Assembly (NCBI RefSeq): GCF_030540765.1
Contig: NZ_JAUOEL010000009.1
Location: 248,001-312,000 of the forward strand
Source of the DNA: Flavivirga jejuensis
GTDB lineage: Bacteria > Bacteroidota > Bacteroidia > Flavobacteriales > Flavobacteriaceae
Direction of reading: 5' to 3'
Length of the DNA: 64,000 nt
In this document: positions 35,982 through 44,874 of the stretch, piece after piece
How positions within the stretch are numbered: position 1 is the first letter of the stretch
How the letters are laid out: the number at the start of each line of letters is the position of its first letter
Made by a program: the position numbers and the translations under genes
The notes under the pieces: generated by a model
What the model was told of the DNA's origin: nothing
Database searches by the model: none
The model's input: only the letters and a program-made list of their open reading frames with translations

Positions 35982-38975
35982 TTAACTCTTTTCTTTTCTA
36001 TTTAAAAGCTCTTCATGAAATGGTTTAGTGTTTTCTTTGAAATACCAATTGCCATTTTCTTTAGATACATCAAATTCTAACATAGGGCTAACATGAATAT
36101 TCAAATTTTTTAAAGAATGATATAATGTTCTACTAGTATTATTAATATAGTCGGGATCTAAAGGAATTCTTGTTTTTAATCCCTCTATTTTAATCTCTTT
36201 TATCTCTGCAGGGTGTTTACTTTTAAAAGCGATATTCCATTCTGAGTCTAGATTAGGGTCTAATTTAGCTTTTTTAATATCATTAGTTCCCGGTAATGGA
36301 ATTCTACGCTCTGTAAAAAGCTTTAATCGTGGAAAGGCATCTCCGTTAATAGATAACATCGTACCATCTTTATTAACGCGTATATTTTTTGAATCTTCAA
36401 TAACATACAAATGAAATCTTATTTTATTTCCCTCCTTATCTTTAAGCTTTTTAAGGGTAGCCTCAAGCTTCACTTTTTTACCATCTTTAAGAAAAGCTGT
36501 GATTTTTATTTTTTCTTTATTAGATAAATATCGATACCAAGGCTTTTTAAATCTATCTCCTATTATACTTACTACAATAGCCTCATTTGAAGCATACTTA
36601 ACGGATTCAGCCATCTCATCTGTGTAGCTAGTTATTAAGCTTTTAAGGCTTAATCTTTTACCTTTAATATTTTTGTATGCACCAATAGCCACTCCAACTA
36701 TTCCTATTAAAGGGGAAAGCATCGATAGAGGAGAATTCCAAAATATTTTAACATATTTGGGAAGCAGCATTTTAATGCGTGAAATACTCGGAGCAAATAA
36801 ATAGTTTTTTAAGTCCTTACTATATTTAACATCAGGGCTAAAGAAATTGGTTGCTCTTATGTTTTCTTTGAATAATTCTTCTATTTTCTCTAGATCTCCT
36901 TGTTTGTTGTTTTTTAGATAAGCACCTCCTTTTTTGGTTCTAAAACCATATTTTGCACTCAAAGCTTTTAAAGTTGCATAACGTCCATACTCGAAGGCAT
37001 ATTCTTTTGATTCTTTAGACGCGAAGCCTGCAAAGGCTTCAATATCAGTACCTGGCAAATCTATAATTCTATTATTACTATCGATAGGTAAAATAGCTGC
37101 ATTAATTGCATTTGGATTTTTACCAGCAGTGTTTAATGAAACGTCTGCTATGACTCTAAATATTGTAGAAGCGAAGATATTTTGAGACTTTGGTTTACCG
37201 ATAATTTTAAATAATGTATAAATATCCTCAAGAGTAATTTCATCTGATAGATTTATAATGCTTTCTTCTATTTCTTTTTCTTTGGCTTCTAATAAATCAA
37301 AATCCTCACCTTTCCATTCCCCGTAGCAATTCATCCTTAATTCTTGAATAAAATATAATAATGGTTTCCTTGTACCAATTGATATGATATCTTCATTAAG
37401 CTTTGTTCTAATTTTATTAAAGGCCTTTAAACAGATATTCGTTGTTAATTTAATGTCTTCATTTTCGCTTAAATAGGTGAAGATTTCTTCCTTAAGCGCT
37501 AAGTTCTCCTTTGTGTCTCTTATTTTATCTCCTTCCTTTATACGACCTTGATCTTTTAGTAGACCAACTAGTGACCCAACGCTTCCTATCAATTTATTAA
37601 ATTCCGTACTGTTTTTGGTATTTTTAGTTCCAGTGATTGAACTAAAAGAAGATACATTGAAGTTTGGGAATTGTTCCTTTCTTACGATGGGATCTACAAA
37701 AAGTACTAAGCGTTCTGTTGTTTTTAAACCATTACGTTTATAATCTTGAAAACTAGCAATTCTATAAGCTTCTTTAATAGGTTCATTATTAAATGTGCCT
37801 CCATCTACATAAGGAAAGTTAAAGCTTTCATAGTCTATTTTTGTACCCTTATCATTGTTAAAAAAGCTATTTCTATCTACTTCTTCAATACTTTCAATGT
37901 GTTTTTGAATATCCAGAAATGTTACTGGCCATTCAGTAATAACATCTTCCCCTTTCTTATTTTTATAGATAGTTCTTTTTACATTAGATACCAACCAACT
38001 TTTTTTTGTCTTTTCAGAGGCATAACCTAGATTATATTCCTCCTGAAAACGCTTTAATATAACTGGAGGAAACGCAATAGGAAATGCGCCACAAGCTAAA
38101 GCAGATGCAGATATGGTTGCCCAAGCATCATCCGCTGTAATACTAAAATGCGTGGGTTTTTCTTTATTACTTTTCGAGCCGAATTTTAACCACCTGTTAT
38201 CAGTTGGTTTTTTATCACAGGCCTTTTCATCAAAAACAAAGTCAATGACTCTTACTTCTGCGTGGTTAAATACACCCGTTGAGTTTAAAACATTTTTTTG
38301 CAATTGGTTTAATTCATCTCGGTTAGAGTTTATAGGCATTGGGAGAATATTTGTCAAAGAGCATGCAAAAAGGACGCGCTCTTTATCTAAAACCTCTAAA
38401 TTATCTATATTTGGTGTACCATCCATGAGATATTCTGCTATAAGGTTTTCCATATGTTTTCGCTCCAATAAACCAAAAGAGTCATCAATGTTATGGGTGT
38501 AGCCAGATTTATTCTTATCTCCATATAGTTTTTCAACATCTACACTATCAACCCATAAAATCCTCTGTATATTTTGTGCCAACTGCAGAGCTTTAAGTGG
38601 TTCTATTTGGGAAGGAGGTAATTTAGGAGATTCATGCTCACTTGAAAAATAGGTATTGTATATTTCAGATTCTAATCTCATTTCCCTAAATGCAATAGCT
38701 TTTTCTTCGTCTTTTTCTGTTTCATTTCTATGCATCCATTTAAATAACATAGATTTATAGTCTATAAGGCATCTAAGCATAATGGTTAGCGCTATAGCTC
38801 CAGCACTGGCACCGCTCATACCATCTATAACAACATTTTTATAGGGATTTCCTTTTTCATCCTTCCCAAATAGAATAAGCAGTTTTAAGGCTTCTGTTAG
38901 TGCAGAACCAGAAAATGATCCTAAAGACACTCCACCTCCCATAGCGAGGCAGATACGTAATGTTTTCGATTTCAT
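35982..38975 (-). CDS. Large patatin-like phospholipase
   Basis: 997 aa. Patatin-fold lipid acyl hydrolase with a Ser-Asp dyad. Visible: oxyanion-hole glycines GGGVSLG (13-19), nucleophile elbow GASAG with Ser57, and the Asp in VDGGTFNNEP near 391. The region after the core is long and unassigned, with a weak hydrophobic segment near 745-768 (PLIGIVGVAIGAY) that could dip into membrane, and a basic, strand-rich C-terminal part. Most patatins are 250-400 aa, so this one has about 600 extra residues. It follows a putative peptidase gene by 138 bases in the same direction. In known anti-phage systems (for example CBASS CapV) patatins destroy membranes as effectors; that role here is inference. 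Confidence 0.85.
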   Translation of the reverse strand: MKSKTLRICLAMGGGVSLGSFSGSALTEALKLLILFGKDEKGNPYKNVVIDGMSGASAGAIALTIMLRCLIDYKSMLFKWMHRNETEKDEEKAIAFREMRLESEIYNTYFSSEHESPKLPPSQIEPLKALQLAQNIQRILWVDSVDVEKLYGDKNKSGYTHNIDDSFGLLERKHMENLIAEYLMDGTPNIDNLEVLDKERVLFACSLTNILPMPINSNRDELNQLQKNVLNSTGVFNHAEVRVIDFVFDEKACDKKPTDNRWLKFGSKSNKEKPTHFSITADDAWATISASALACGAFPIAFPPVILKRFQEEYNLGYASEKTKKSWLVSNVKRTIYKNKKGEDVITEWPVTFLDIQKHIESIEEVDRNSFFNNDKGTKIDYESFNFPYVDGGTFNNEPIKEAYRIASFQDYKRNGLKTTERLVLFVDPIVRKEQFPNFNVSSFSSITGTKNTKNSTEFNKLIGSVGSLVGLLKDQGRIKEGDKIRDTKENLALKEEIFTYLSENEDIKLTTNICLKAFNKIRTKLNEDIISIGTRKPLLYFIQELRMNCYGEWKGEDFDLLEAKEKEIEESIINLSDEITLEDIYTLFKIIGKPKSQNIFASTIFRVIADVSLNTAGKNPNAINAAILPIDSNNRIIDLPGTDIEAFAGFASKESKEYAFEYGRYATLKALSAKYGFRTKKGGAYLKNNKQGDLEKIEELFKENIRATNFFSPDVKYSKDLKNYLFAPSISRIKMLLPKYVKIFWNSPLSMLSPLIGIVGVAIGAYKNIKGKRLSLKSLITSYTDEMAESVKYASNEAIVVSIIGDRFKKPWYRYLSNKEKIKITAFLKDGKKVKLEATLKKLKDKEGNKIRFHLYVIEDSKNIRVNKDGTMLSINGDAFPRLKLFTERRIPLPGTNDIKKAKLDPNLDSEWNIAFKSKHPAEIKEIKIEGLKTRIPLDPDYINNTSRTLYHSLKNLNIHVSPMLEFDVSKENGNWYFKENTKPFHEELLNRKEKS

Positions 38976-39113
38976 AACACATTTAAATTATAAGAAATAC
39001 TTGCCAATATTTTGATTAAAACCAAACCACAACTCAGTGCATATGTAAATAATAAAACTTTCTAACATATTTTATTTAAAAAATATAAGCATCGAGTATT
39101 GATGTCTATTTCA

Positions 39114-39833
39114 TTATTCCTTTAGTTTATATGCGCCTTTAGGGTCATCCTTTGTTGTACCTCCTCCATGTATGTCCTTTAATTTACCTAGAGGCTCTAT
39201 ATCATTATGACCACTAAAAAACTCATCATAAAAGCCTTCACTGGAATAAACCGCATGAGGGGGGTTCCATACAACTAAGTGATTAAGTGATCCTAAGTTT
39301 TCAATAGATACATCTTCAATTTTTTCTTTTTCTAAGCCTAGAAGCTCATAAATATATCTTGTAGACTCTCCTTTATTTAGATCTGTTATCGCTCTTTTAT
39401 ATCTTCGCCTTCTTCTATATGTTCTTCTTTTTATTTCAGCCATAACTGCATAACAAAAATTTGAAAACTCAAGGATGTTTTTTGATGTATCATCTTCATT
39501 GTTTAACTCAAAAGCGGATTTACTTTTAGCGAGTTTGAAGTTTATAAAAGAAAGTTTATATATCTTTTCTTCTTCGTCAATCAGGTTGATAAGAAATCTA
39601 TTTTTCTGGGTGTCGACATTTATCGATCTAAAAATTCCTGAGAAGCCAAAACTACCTATAGCAGCTTTTATTAGTGCAATTGAGGCACAATTTCCTCCAC
39701 CACCAATTTTCCTGAGCAATGGTAATTCAACGCGCCCTTGCTTGAAAGCATTAGCAATTTGCTCAAAAGTGAAACTTTCATTATTCCGATTCTCAAAATC
39801 TAATGACTCAATAATTTTTAATATTCTTTCCAT
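39114..39833 (-). CDS. Putative papain-like cysteine peptidase
   Basis: 239 aa without signal peptide. A Gly-rich turn GGGGNCASIALIKAA puts Cys49 at the start of a helix, as in papain/calpain-fold enzymes, and NPPHAVYSS near 193 supplies a His in the usual order. Between them is a very basic patch (RRTYRRRRRYKR near 136-147). The C-terminal tail GGGTTKDDPKGAY is flexible. A Cys-His hydrolase is my reading of the pattern, not a recognised family. Positioned 138 bases upstream of the patatin gene, so it may process or trigger that enzyme, or be an immunity or effector component. Confidence 0.55.
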   Translation of the reverse strand: MERILKIIESLDFENRNNESFTFEQIANAFKQGRVELPLLRKIGGGGNCASIALIKAAIGSFGFSGIFRSINVDTQKNRFLINLIDEEEKIYKLSFINFKLAKSKSAFELNNEDDTSKNILEFSNFCYAVMAEIKRRTYRRRRRYKRAITDLNKGESTRYIYELLGLEKEKIEDVSIENLGSLNHLVVWNPPHAVYSSEGFYDEFFSGHNDIEPLGKLKDIHGGGTTKDDPKGAYKLKE

Positions 39834-39933
39834 TATATGACTGTTTAAAAAGTTTTAATATTGTATCTATTCTTAATTAAGCGAAATGTTATTTCCAAAA
39901 ATCCTTGTACCGAGATGAGAAGTTCCATCTGGC

Positions 39934-40291
39934 TTATGTTCCACGAATATCATAGTGCACAAAACCATTGTATAGACCAACCCCTCCCTGCTTTATATCT
40001 CCGTTATTAATCATCTTTTCAAAAATTAGCGAAATGTCTTTGGCTGTATAATTACGAACCGAGAAATCTGCCGCCTTCCTTGATAAATGTTGAGAGTTTA
40101 ATTCCCCTCCTATAGCTGTATTATGAGATACAGCGATAACCACTATTAATATGTATAGGCTCTCCTAAATAATCCCTTACAACTTGGAGGTTTTTGGCAA
40201 GTTCTTTGATGTTTTTTATAATGCTATCTGGCATGACAGCGCCATCACGACTGTCGAATTCCATTTTGCTAAAATTGGTTGTTAGTCTCAT
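39934..40291 (-). pseudogene. Peptidase M15 (D-Ala-D-Ala carboxypeptidase-like), frameshifted
   Basis: The first frame from the ATG at 40291 reads FSKMEFDSRDG ... INSGYRCIS and stops; a one-base shift recovers HNTAIGGELNSQHLSRKAADF and GGVGLYNGFVHYDIRGT to 39934. Together they are a full ~119-aa M15_3-type peptidase with the zinc motifs SxHxxxxAAD and HxD. The break is a single missing base near 40136. These enzymes cut peptidoglycan stem peptides, often in phage or toxin contexts. Confidence 0.8.
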
Positions 40292-40313
40292 AATATTATG
40301 TTTATCAAATAAT

Positions 40314-40486
40314 TTATCTTGATTTTGTGTAAAAGTTTAATAGCGGAATATCTACAACTATAAAGGCTCTGAATGAAAAAGATGGATCAGAATCTAAGGT
40401 ATTATTCATATTGTTAACTTTACGAAGTTGTGGTCCAAGCTGCCCTCCGATTCCTCATGAAATAGGAAGTTTAACCCAGCCATGTA
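40314..40486 (-). pseudogene. C-terminal remnant of a paralogue of the 40703-42619 protein
   Basis: Reads HGW, then after an in-frame TGA GGQLGPQLRKVNN and VVDIPLLNFYTKSR followed by TAA. The neighbouring gene ends YQYGPQIRKIKDF ... LLVDIPIINFYTKSEK, so this is the tail of a tandem paralogue whose remainder is lost. Confidence 0.75.
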
Positions 40487-40702
40487 CTAAATAAAAATCT
40501 GACGTAAAAAAAAAATTCATATCCAGAATACTCTTCAATATGACAAATATTAACTTCTATCTTTTTTGCGAATTTGCAGAAAATATCATTATAATATTTA
40601 CAATGCTTATGACAAAAAACTTAATACTAGTTCGTTTCATTTATTTTAGTTTTTTTGATAAACTTATTTAATACTTAATATAATTATTAGGTATTCAGCA
40701 AA

Positions 40703-42619
40703 TCATTTTTCCGATTTAGTATAAAAATTAATTATTGGTATATCAACTAATAATCCTAATCTAATACTTGATCCATTAATCTGGTCTTGGTTTTCAAAGT
40801 CTTTAATCTTCCTTATTTGCGGACCATACTGATATCCAAGTGATAAACTAAGAGGACTATTTTTAAATCCGTGAATTATATGGACTCCAGGAGCAAGAAA
40901 GTTTTCAAATTTTAAAGCCGGTAAAGCTTCTGTGTCATCATTAGTTAACCTAAATGCCGTAACTGCTCCCACATCAAGAACTGAAACAAAAACAGACCAT
41001 GAAGCCCCTGTTAATACTCTGTCTTTGGCTCCTTTCTTATATTTTTTTAGTTTTTTATGATCATTATTAGTACTACTATAGTCCTTTGCAGTTCCTATGT
41101 TGAATGCTATCCCTATTGGAGCACTAAACCCTGTAATAACGGAACTGCTTTCAACATTGTCTGGTAAATCTGTATTACCTCGACCATCTAGAAATTCTCC
41201 TCCGGCAAAAACACCTGCATAAGCATTTAAAGAAATATTCGCAATTGTATTTCGTTTAATCTTGTAGCTTCCTACTGGTAATGCAGCAGCTTCTAACGCT
41301 TTTACCATTCCCTCTGAATCTTCTGCAGTAACAATGTTAACAGCAAAGTTACCATACTTCACAAAATCAGATTTAAAATCACCTGAAAGACCATAGTTAG
41401 AAATGAACGCAAGTGTATGGACAAAGGACGTAGCATACTCTTTTTGTTTAATGTTCTTTAAGATATTTAGGGCATCTTGTGCTGCCGGTATGGTCTTATT
41501 GAGAAAAATAGGGTTTCTTGTTATTCCTATTTCAGAAAGATCTGAAACCGTTTCTAGAGATTTAATTGTAAGTTCAAAATAATTGATGAGATCCAATTCA
41601 TTTGGTTTGAGTCCAAAAGTCTTATTTTTATTTAAATCTTTTTTATAGTCCTCAATAACTTTGATAGCTCTATAAAACTTGTCTAAATAAATAGGTAGAT
41701 TAAGTTGTAAATTCAATGGAACTATCGCTTGATAGAATGTCTTATGTTTTTCATAGAATAAACCAATAAATATTAATCGAGCATCTGATTCTCCAAAAAC
41801 ATCATCCATCTCATCTCTTGGATACCAATCTCTTGTAACATCATCTGAAAGTTCAGAAGTTACAATATTCACAAACTCAAGACTCGATTTCAGCGTTGTT
41901 GATGTAATATTTGTGATTTCTGAATGACCAGTAACATTTAATATGACTTCTGCGCTACTATTTTTATTAATATAGGATTCAATAGCCTCTAAACCAAGAA
42001 TTAAACCAATGAATTGGTCAGATGTCAATGAACCTCCAGCTCTAACTAGTGATGCCTTTTTTGAATTTAAGAGGTCGCCCAAATTGCTGGGTATAGCGTT
42101 TAAGTCTTCCTTTAATGAGGCTCTTAGCGATTCTAAAAAGTCAGTATAGTTATATGGTTCATTATCCAATAAGAACTGATACGTCATAGGAAACAATAGT
42201 TTTAGTTCCGCCTGACTAGTAAGTTTTTCTTTGAACTTATTAAGAAAAGCAATATTGAGTTCCTGCTTAAATCTATTCGCGATGAAAATTCCTAATGCCT
42301 TGACCGCATCACCTTCAGGTATAAATGAATACTCCGATTGCGAATTTTGAGCTTCGATTATAATATTATCTGCAGCACTGGCACTATTTACTTTAGCAAT
42401 TAAATCAAAGGATAGTTTTTTTAGGAAAGGATTTCCACTTATTATTGTATTGACAGGGGTATGAGGGTTATATTTTTGAAGTATTTCAACAAAATCATTT
42501 GTTCCATTTGATATAGATTCATTTATCAAAAGGGCATCTTTAAATGGTGTTAGGTTTTGTTGAGCCTTTATACTAATGGTGAAAATGAAAATAAAAATGA
42601 GGATAATTAGTTGTTTCAT
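40703..42619 (-). CDS. Secreted or outer-membrane protein of unknown function
   Basis: 638 aa. Signal peptide at the N-terminus (MKQLIILIFIFIFTISIKAQ). Residues 25-440 are helical and Lys/Glu/Leu-rich; from about 455 the sequence alternates short strands with glycines (NAYAGVFAGGEFLDG, SVFVSVLDVGAV, LSLGYQYGPQIR) and ends with a strand, as in Bacteroidota outer-membrane barrels of eight or so strands. Thus a periplasmic helical part joined to a small barrel is plausible. No known family recognised. Its start is 4 bases from the stop of the membrane protease gene, so the two are cotranscribed and may work together. Confidence 0.8.
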   Translation of the reverse strand: MKQLIILIFIFIFTISIKAQQNLTPFKDALLINESISNGTNDFVEILQKYNPHTPVNTIISGNPFLKKLSFDLIAKVNSASAADNIIIEAQNSQSEYSFIPEGDAVKALGIFIANRFKQELNIAFLNKFKEKLTSQAELKLLFPMTYQFLLDNEPYNYTDFLESLRASLKEDLNAIPSNLGDLLNSKKASLVRAGGSLTSDQFIGLILGLEAIESYINKNSSAEVILNVTGHSEITNITSTTLKSSLEFVNIVTSELSDDVTRDWYPRDEMDDVFGESDARLIFIGLFYEKHKTFYQAIVPLNLQLNLPIYLDKFYRAIKVIEDYKKDLNKNKTFGLKPNELDLINYFELTIKSLETVSDLSEIGITRNPIFLNKTIPAAQDALNILKNIKQKEYATSFVHTLAFISNYGLSGDFKSDFVKYGNFAVNIVTAEDSEGMVKALEAAALPVGSYKIKRNTIANISLNAYAGVFAGGEFLDGRGNTDLPDNVESSSVITGFSAPIGIAFNIGTAKDYSSTNNDHKKLKKYKKGAKDRVLTGASWSVFVSVLDVGAVTAFRLTNDDTEALPALKFENFLAPGVHIIHGFKNSPLSLSLGYQYGPQIRKIKDFENQDQINGSSIRLGLLVDIPIINFYTKSEK

Positions 42620-42623
42620 AGTT

Positions 42624-44393
42624 TTATGTTTTAATTGTACAGTTTGCTTTATCTAATATTGGCTTAATTGGTAATGCATAGGAAAATTGTTTATTGCCTC
42701 CAATCAATAAACCTATAGCCTTATTATCTTTATCAAAAATAATAGAACCGGAATCCCCTTTTTGTGAGATTGATTTCCATTTCGACCCACGTAGTTTACC
42801 AAATATTATAAGGTTTTTAAATATTGCTTTCTTACCATCATCGTATTTAAAAGTAACCTCGTCTTGATGACATGGTTGATGAATCTTACCTTTTTGAAGT
42901 CCAGATTTACCCCCAAAAAATCTAACCTCTTCTAAACGATCCTTAACCTTATCTATATTTCTTTCCTTCTTTATCACTATACCTTTGACCTTATTGGAGT
43001 TATTGCTAAGAGTGGGTTTGAGGAGAGCTGTATCATTATTTTCATCTCTTCTAGCATAGAACAATTCATTTGCTATATTGAATGGTCTACCAATCTCAAA
43101 AGCTATATAAATTTCGTCTTCATTCACCTTCCCTTCTAGATCTTTGCTACTTCCACTTAAAGCGACATGAGAGCAAGTGAGTATATAGTCATCACCATCT
43201 TGATGTCTCACAAGGCATCCATAGGTGCCTTTTTTACTAATATGATCACTATTTGCAATTTTCACACCTGGACGACTATGAATTTCAGCCTCATCAAGTC
43301 CCTCTATTACTTCCACAGGAATGTCTACAATCCTACCACTTGCTAGCCTATAAGGTAGCTTCTTAGGTACAGTATCTGTATCATTGTCATTTAAATGAAT
43401 AATGATGGAATTCCTTTTTTTACCATCTATAATTGAAAGACCAGGTTGCACAGAAACAATATTGGGATATTTAAGCTTTAAGGCATCGACAAATTCATCT
43501 GAAACTTTTTGAGCCATAACCCCTTCTGAGGTTTGGATATATTCATCCAAGTCAGCTATTTGGTCAATCTTGTATGTTTCCTGTTTGTTTAATTTCCGTT
43601 TTAAGTTCTTCAATTCAAAAACATAATCCAGAATGTCGTGAAAAAACTTAGACCCGAAGGATAAGAAGAATCCAGTAATTAATATACCTAAATTTAAAGC
43701 CGTAAATGGATTAAAGCTTTGATTAATTTTAATGAAGCCACTGAATGATTCAGCACTAGAATTAATTAAAATGGGAAAGCTTTGATTAAATTCAAAAATT
43801 ACTCCTAATTCATTTGGAGATTGTATTACTTTCTTCAGTATTGTAAAAATATCTGCTGAGAATAGGAACGCAACCAAACAACCAATAAGAAAACTTAAAA
43901 AGGTAATCTCTAGTTCCTTTGAACCGATATCCTCCTCATTACTACCCTTGGTAATATTTTTAAGTAGGTTCCTATGAACTAACGATTGAACAAAGAGGGT
44001 GAGCAATCCAAATAGGCAAAGATTCCATACCGAAAAAATCAAGCTTTTTTGAGAAAAACTGGAATCAACAAATAATAAGAGAATGACATGAAATACAATT
44101 GCATATACAAGGTTTATATAGTGGACATTAGTTGTTTTTCCATTTGTGAACTTTTCATAATTGTGCCCAAGCAAATTATAATTGTAAAAGATGAATCCAT
44201 AAAATCCTATATATAAAACAATTAACGTTCTATTATGATCATAGGATACCCAAAGAGATATAATTAAAATTGCAAGAATTGCTATAAATCCTTTTACAAA
44301 AACTCTTGGGTAACACCTTACCAAAAGCACAGCCTTTTCAGTAATTATACTCAGAATCAATAAGGCAATAAAAATTGATGAGACTCCTTCCAT
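42624..44393 (-). CDS. Multi-pass membrane protein with C-terminal trypsin-fold serine protease
   Basis: 589 aa. The first ~260 residues contain about seven hydrophobic helices (for example SSIFIALLILSIITE, GFIAILAILIISLW, ALNLGILITGFFLSFG). Then a linker, and from about 380 a chymotrypsin-like domain with the full triad: His in ILTCSHVAL near 409, Asp in NDTALLKP near 452, Ser in GDSGSIIF near 549, followed by AIGLLIGG. With a seven-helix count and cytoplasmic N-terminus the protease would face outward; with six or eight it would be cytoplasmic, so the side is uncertain. The 4-base spacing to the secreted protein suggests a common operon. Trypsin-like peptidases are recurrent in bacterial conflict systems; a role as trigger or executioner is inference. 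Confidence 0.87.
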   Translation of the reverse strand: MEGVSSIFIALLILSIITEKAVLLVRCYPRVFVKGFIAILAILIISLWVSYDHNRTLIVLYIGFYGFIFYNYNLLGHNYEKFTNGKTTNVHYINLVYAIVFHVILLLFVDSSFSQKSLIFSVWNLCLFGLLTLFVQSLVHRNLLKNITKGSNEEDIGSKELEITFLSFLIGCLVAFLFSADIFTILKKVIQSPNELGVIFEFNQSFPILINSSAESFSGFIKINQSFNPFTALNLGILITGFFLSFGSKFFHDILDYVFELKNLKRKLNKQETYKIDQIADLDEYIQTSEGVMAQKVSDEFVDALKLKYPNIVSVQPGLSIIDGKKRNSIIIHLNDNDTDTVPKKLPYRLASGRIVDIPVEVIEGLDEAEIHSRPGVKIANSDHISKKGTYGCLVRHQDGDDYILTCSHVALSGSSKDLEGKVNEDEIYIAFEIGRPFNIANELFYARRDENNDTALLKPTLSNNSNKVKGIVIKKERNIDKVKDRLEEVRFFGGKSGLQKGKIHQPCHQDEVTFKYDDGKKAIFKNLIIFGKLRGSKWKSISQKGDSGSIIFDKDNKAIGLLIGGNKQFSYALPIKPILDKANCTIKT

Positions 44394-44767
44394 TTATACT
44401 TTTATTAACTTAACACACATAAGTTTTCTTAGAATTTTAAGCCAAAATAAATCACAAAAGCTCAGCAAAAAATTAGCTTTTGGAAATAGTTTTGTAATAT
44501 CAAAACTTGCAATTCTAATTACTAGATTCAATACCTATTAACTGGTATTTTGATAATAAAATGCAGAAATTAATTTTTTAAGGAGTTTTTAAATATAAGA
44601 ATTTTCAGTTAATAACGACATATTTTTATGTTTAAATTATCAATACAATTCAGTAAATTGCTATCTATTTTCTGTTATGTAAAAGCTAATAACAAAATTA
44701 TGTACATTAACAATCAGAAGCTTAAAAAGAAAAAATCTATTTTTTAACCTAGAACACGAAAAAGTAT

Positions 44768-44854
44768 GTTACCTTTTTAGTTACCTTGTGACCTTTCAAA
44801 TATGTAAGCCCTAGATATTACTGGTTAAATACGTATGGGTTACGGATGAGGGAG
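44768..44854 (+). other. Degenerate att-like site D with paired GTTACC motifs
   Basis: Partner of 35843-35930 in the same orientation, 8.9 kb away. It contains GTTACC and TAGTTACC, then ATTACTGGTTA and GGGTTACGGATGAGGGAG. The ATTACTGGTTA and GGTTACGGA pieces also occur on the minus strand of repeat A near 26.1 kb, linking the two kinds of site. The remainder of the 480-base gap 44394-44874 contains no gene. Confidence 0.5.
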
Positions 44855-44874
44855 TCTTTTATATTAAATATAAA

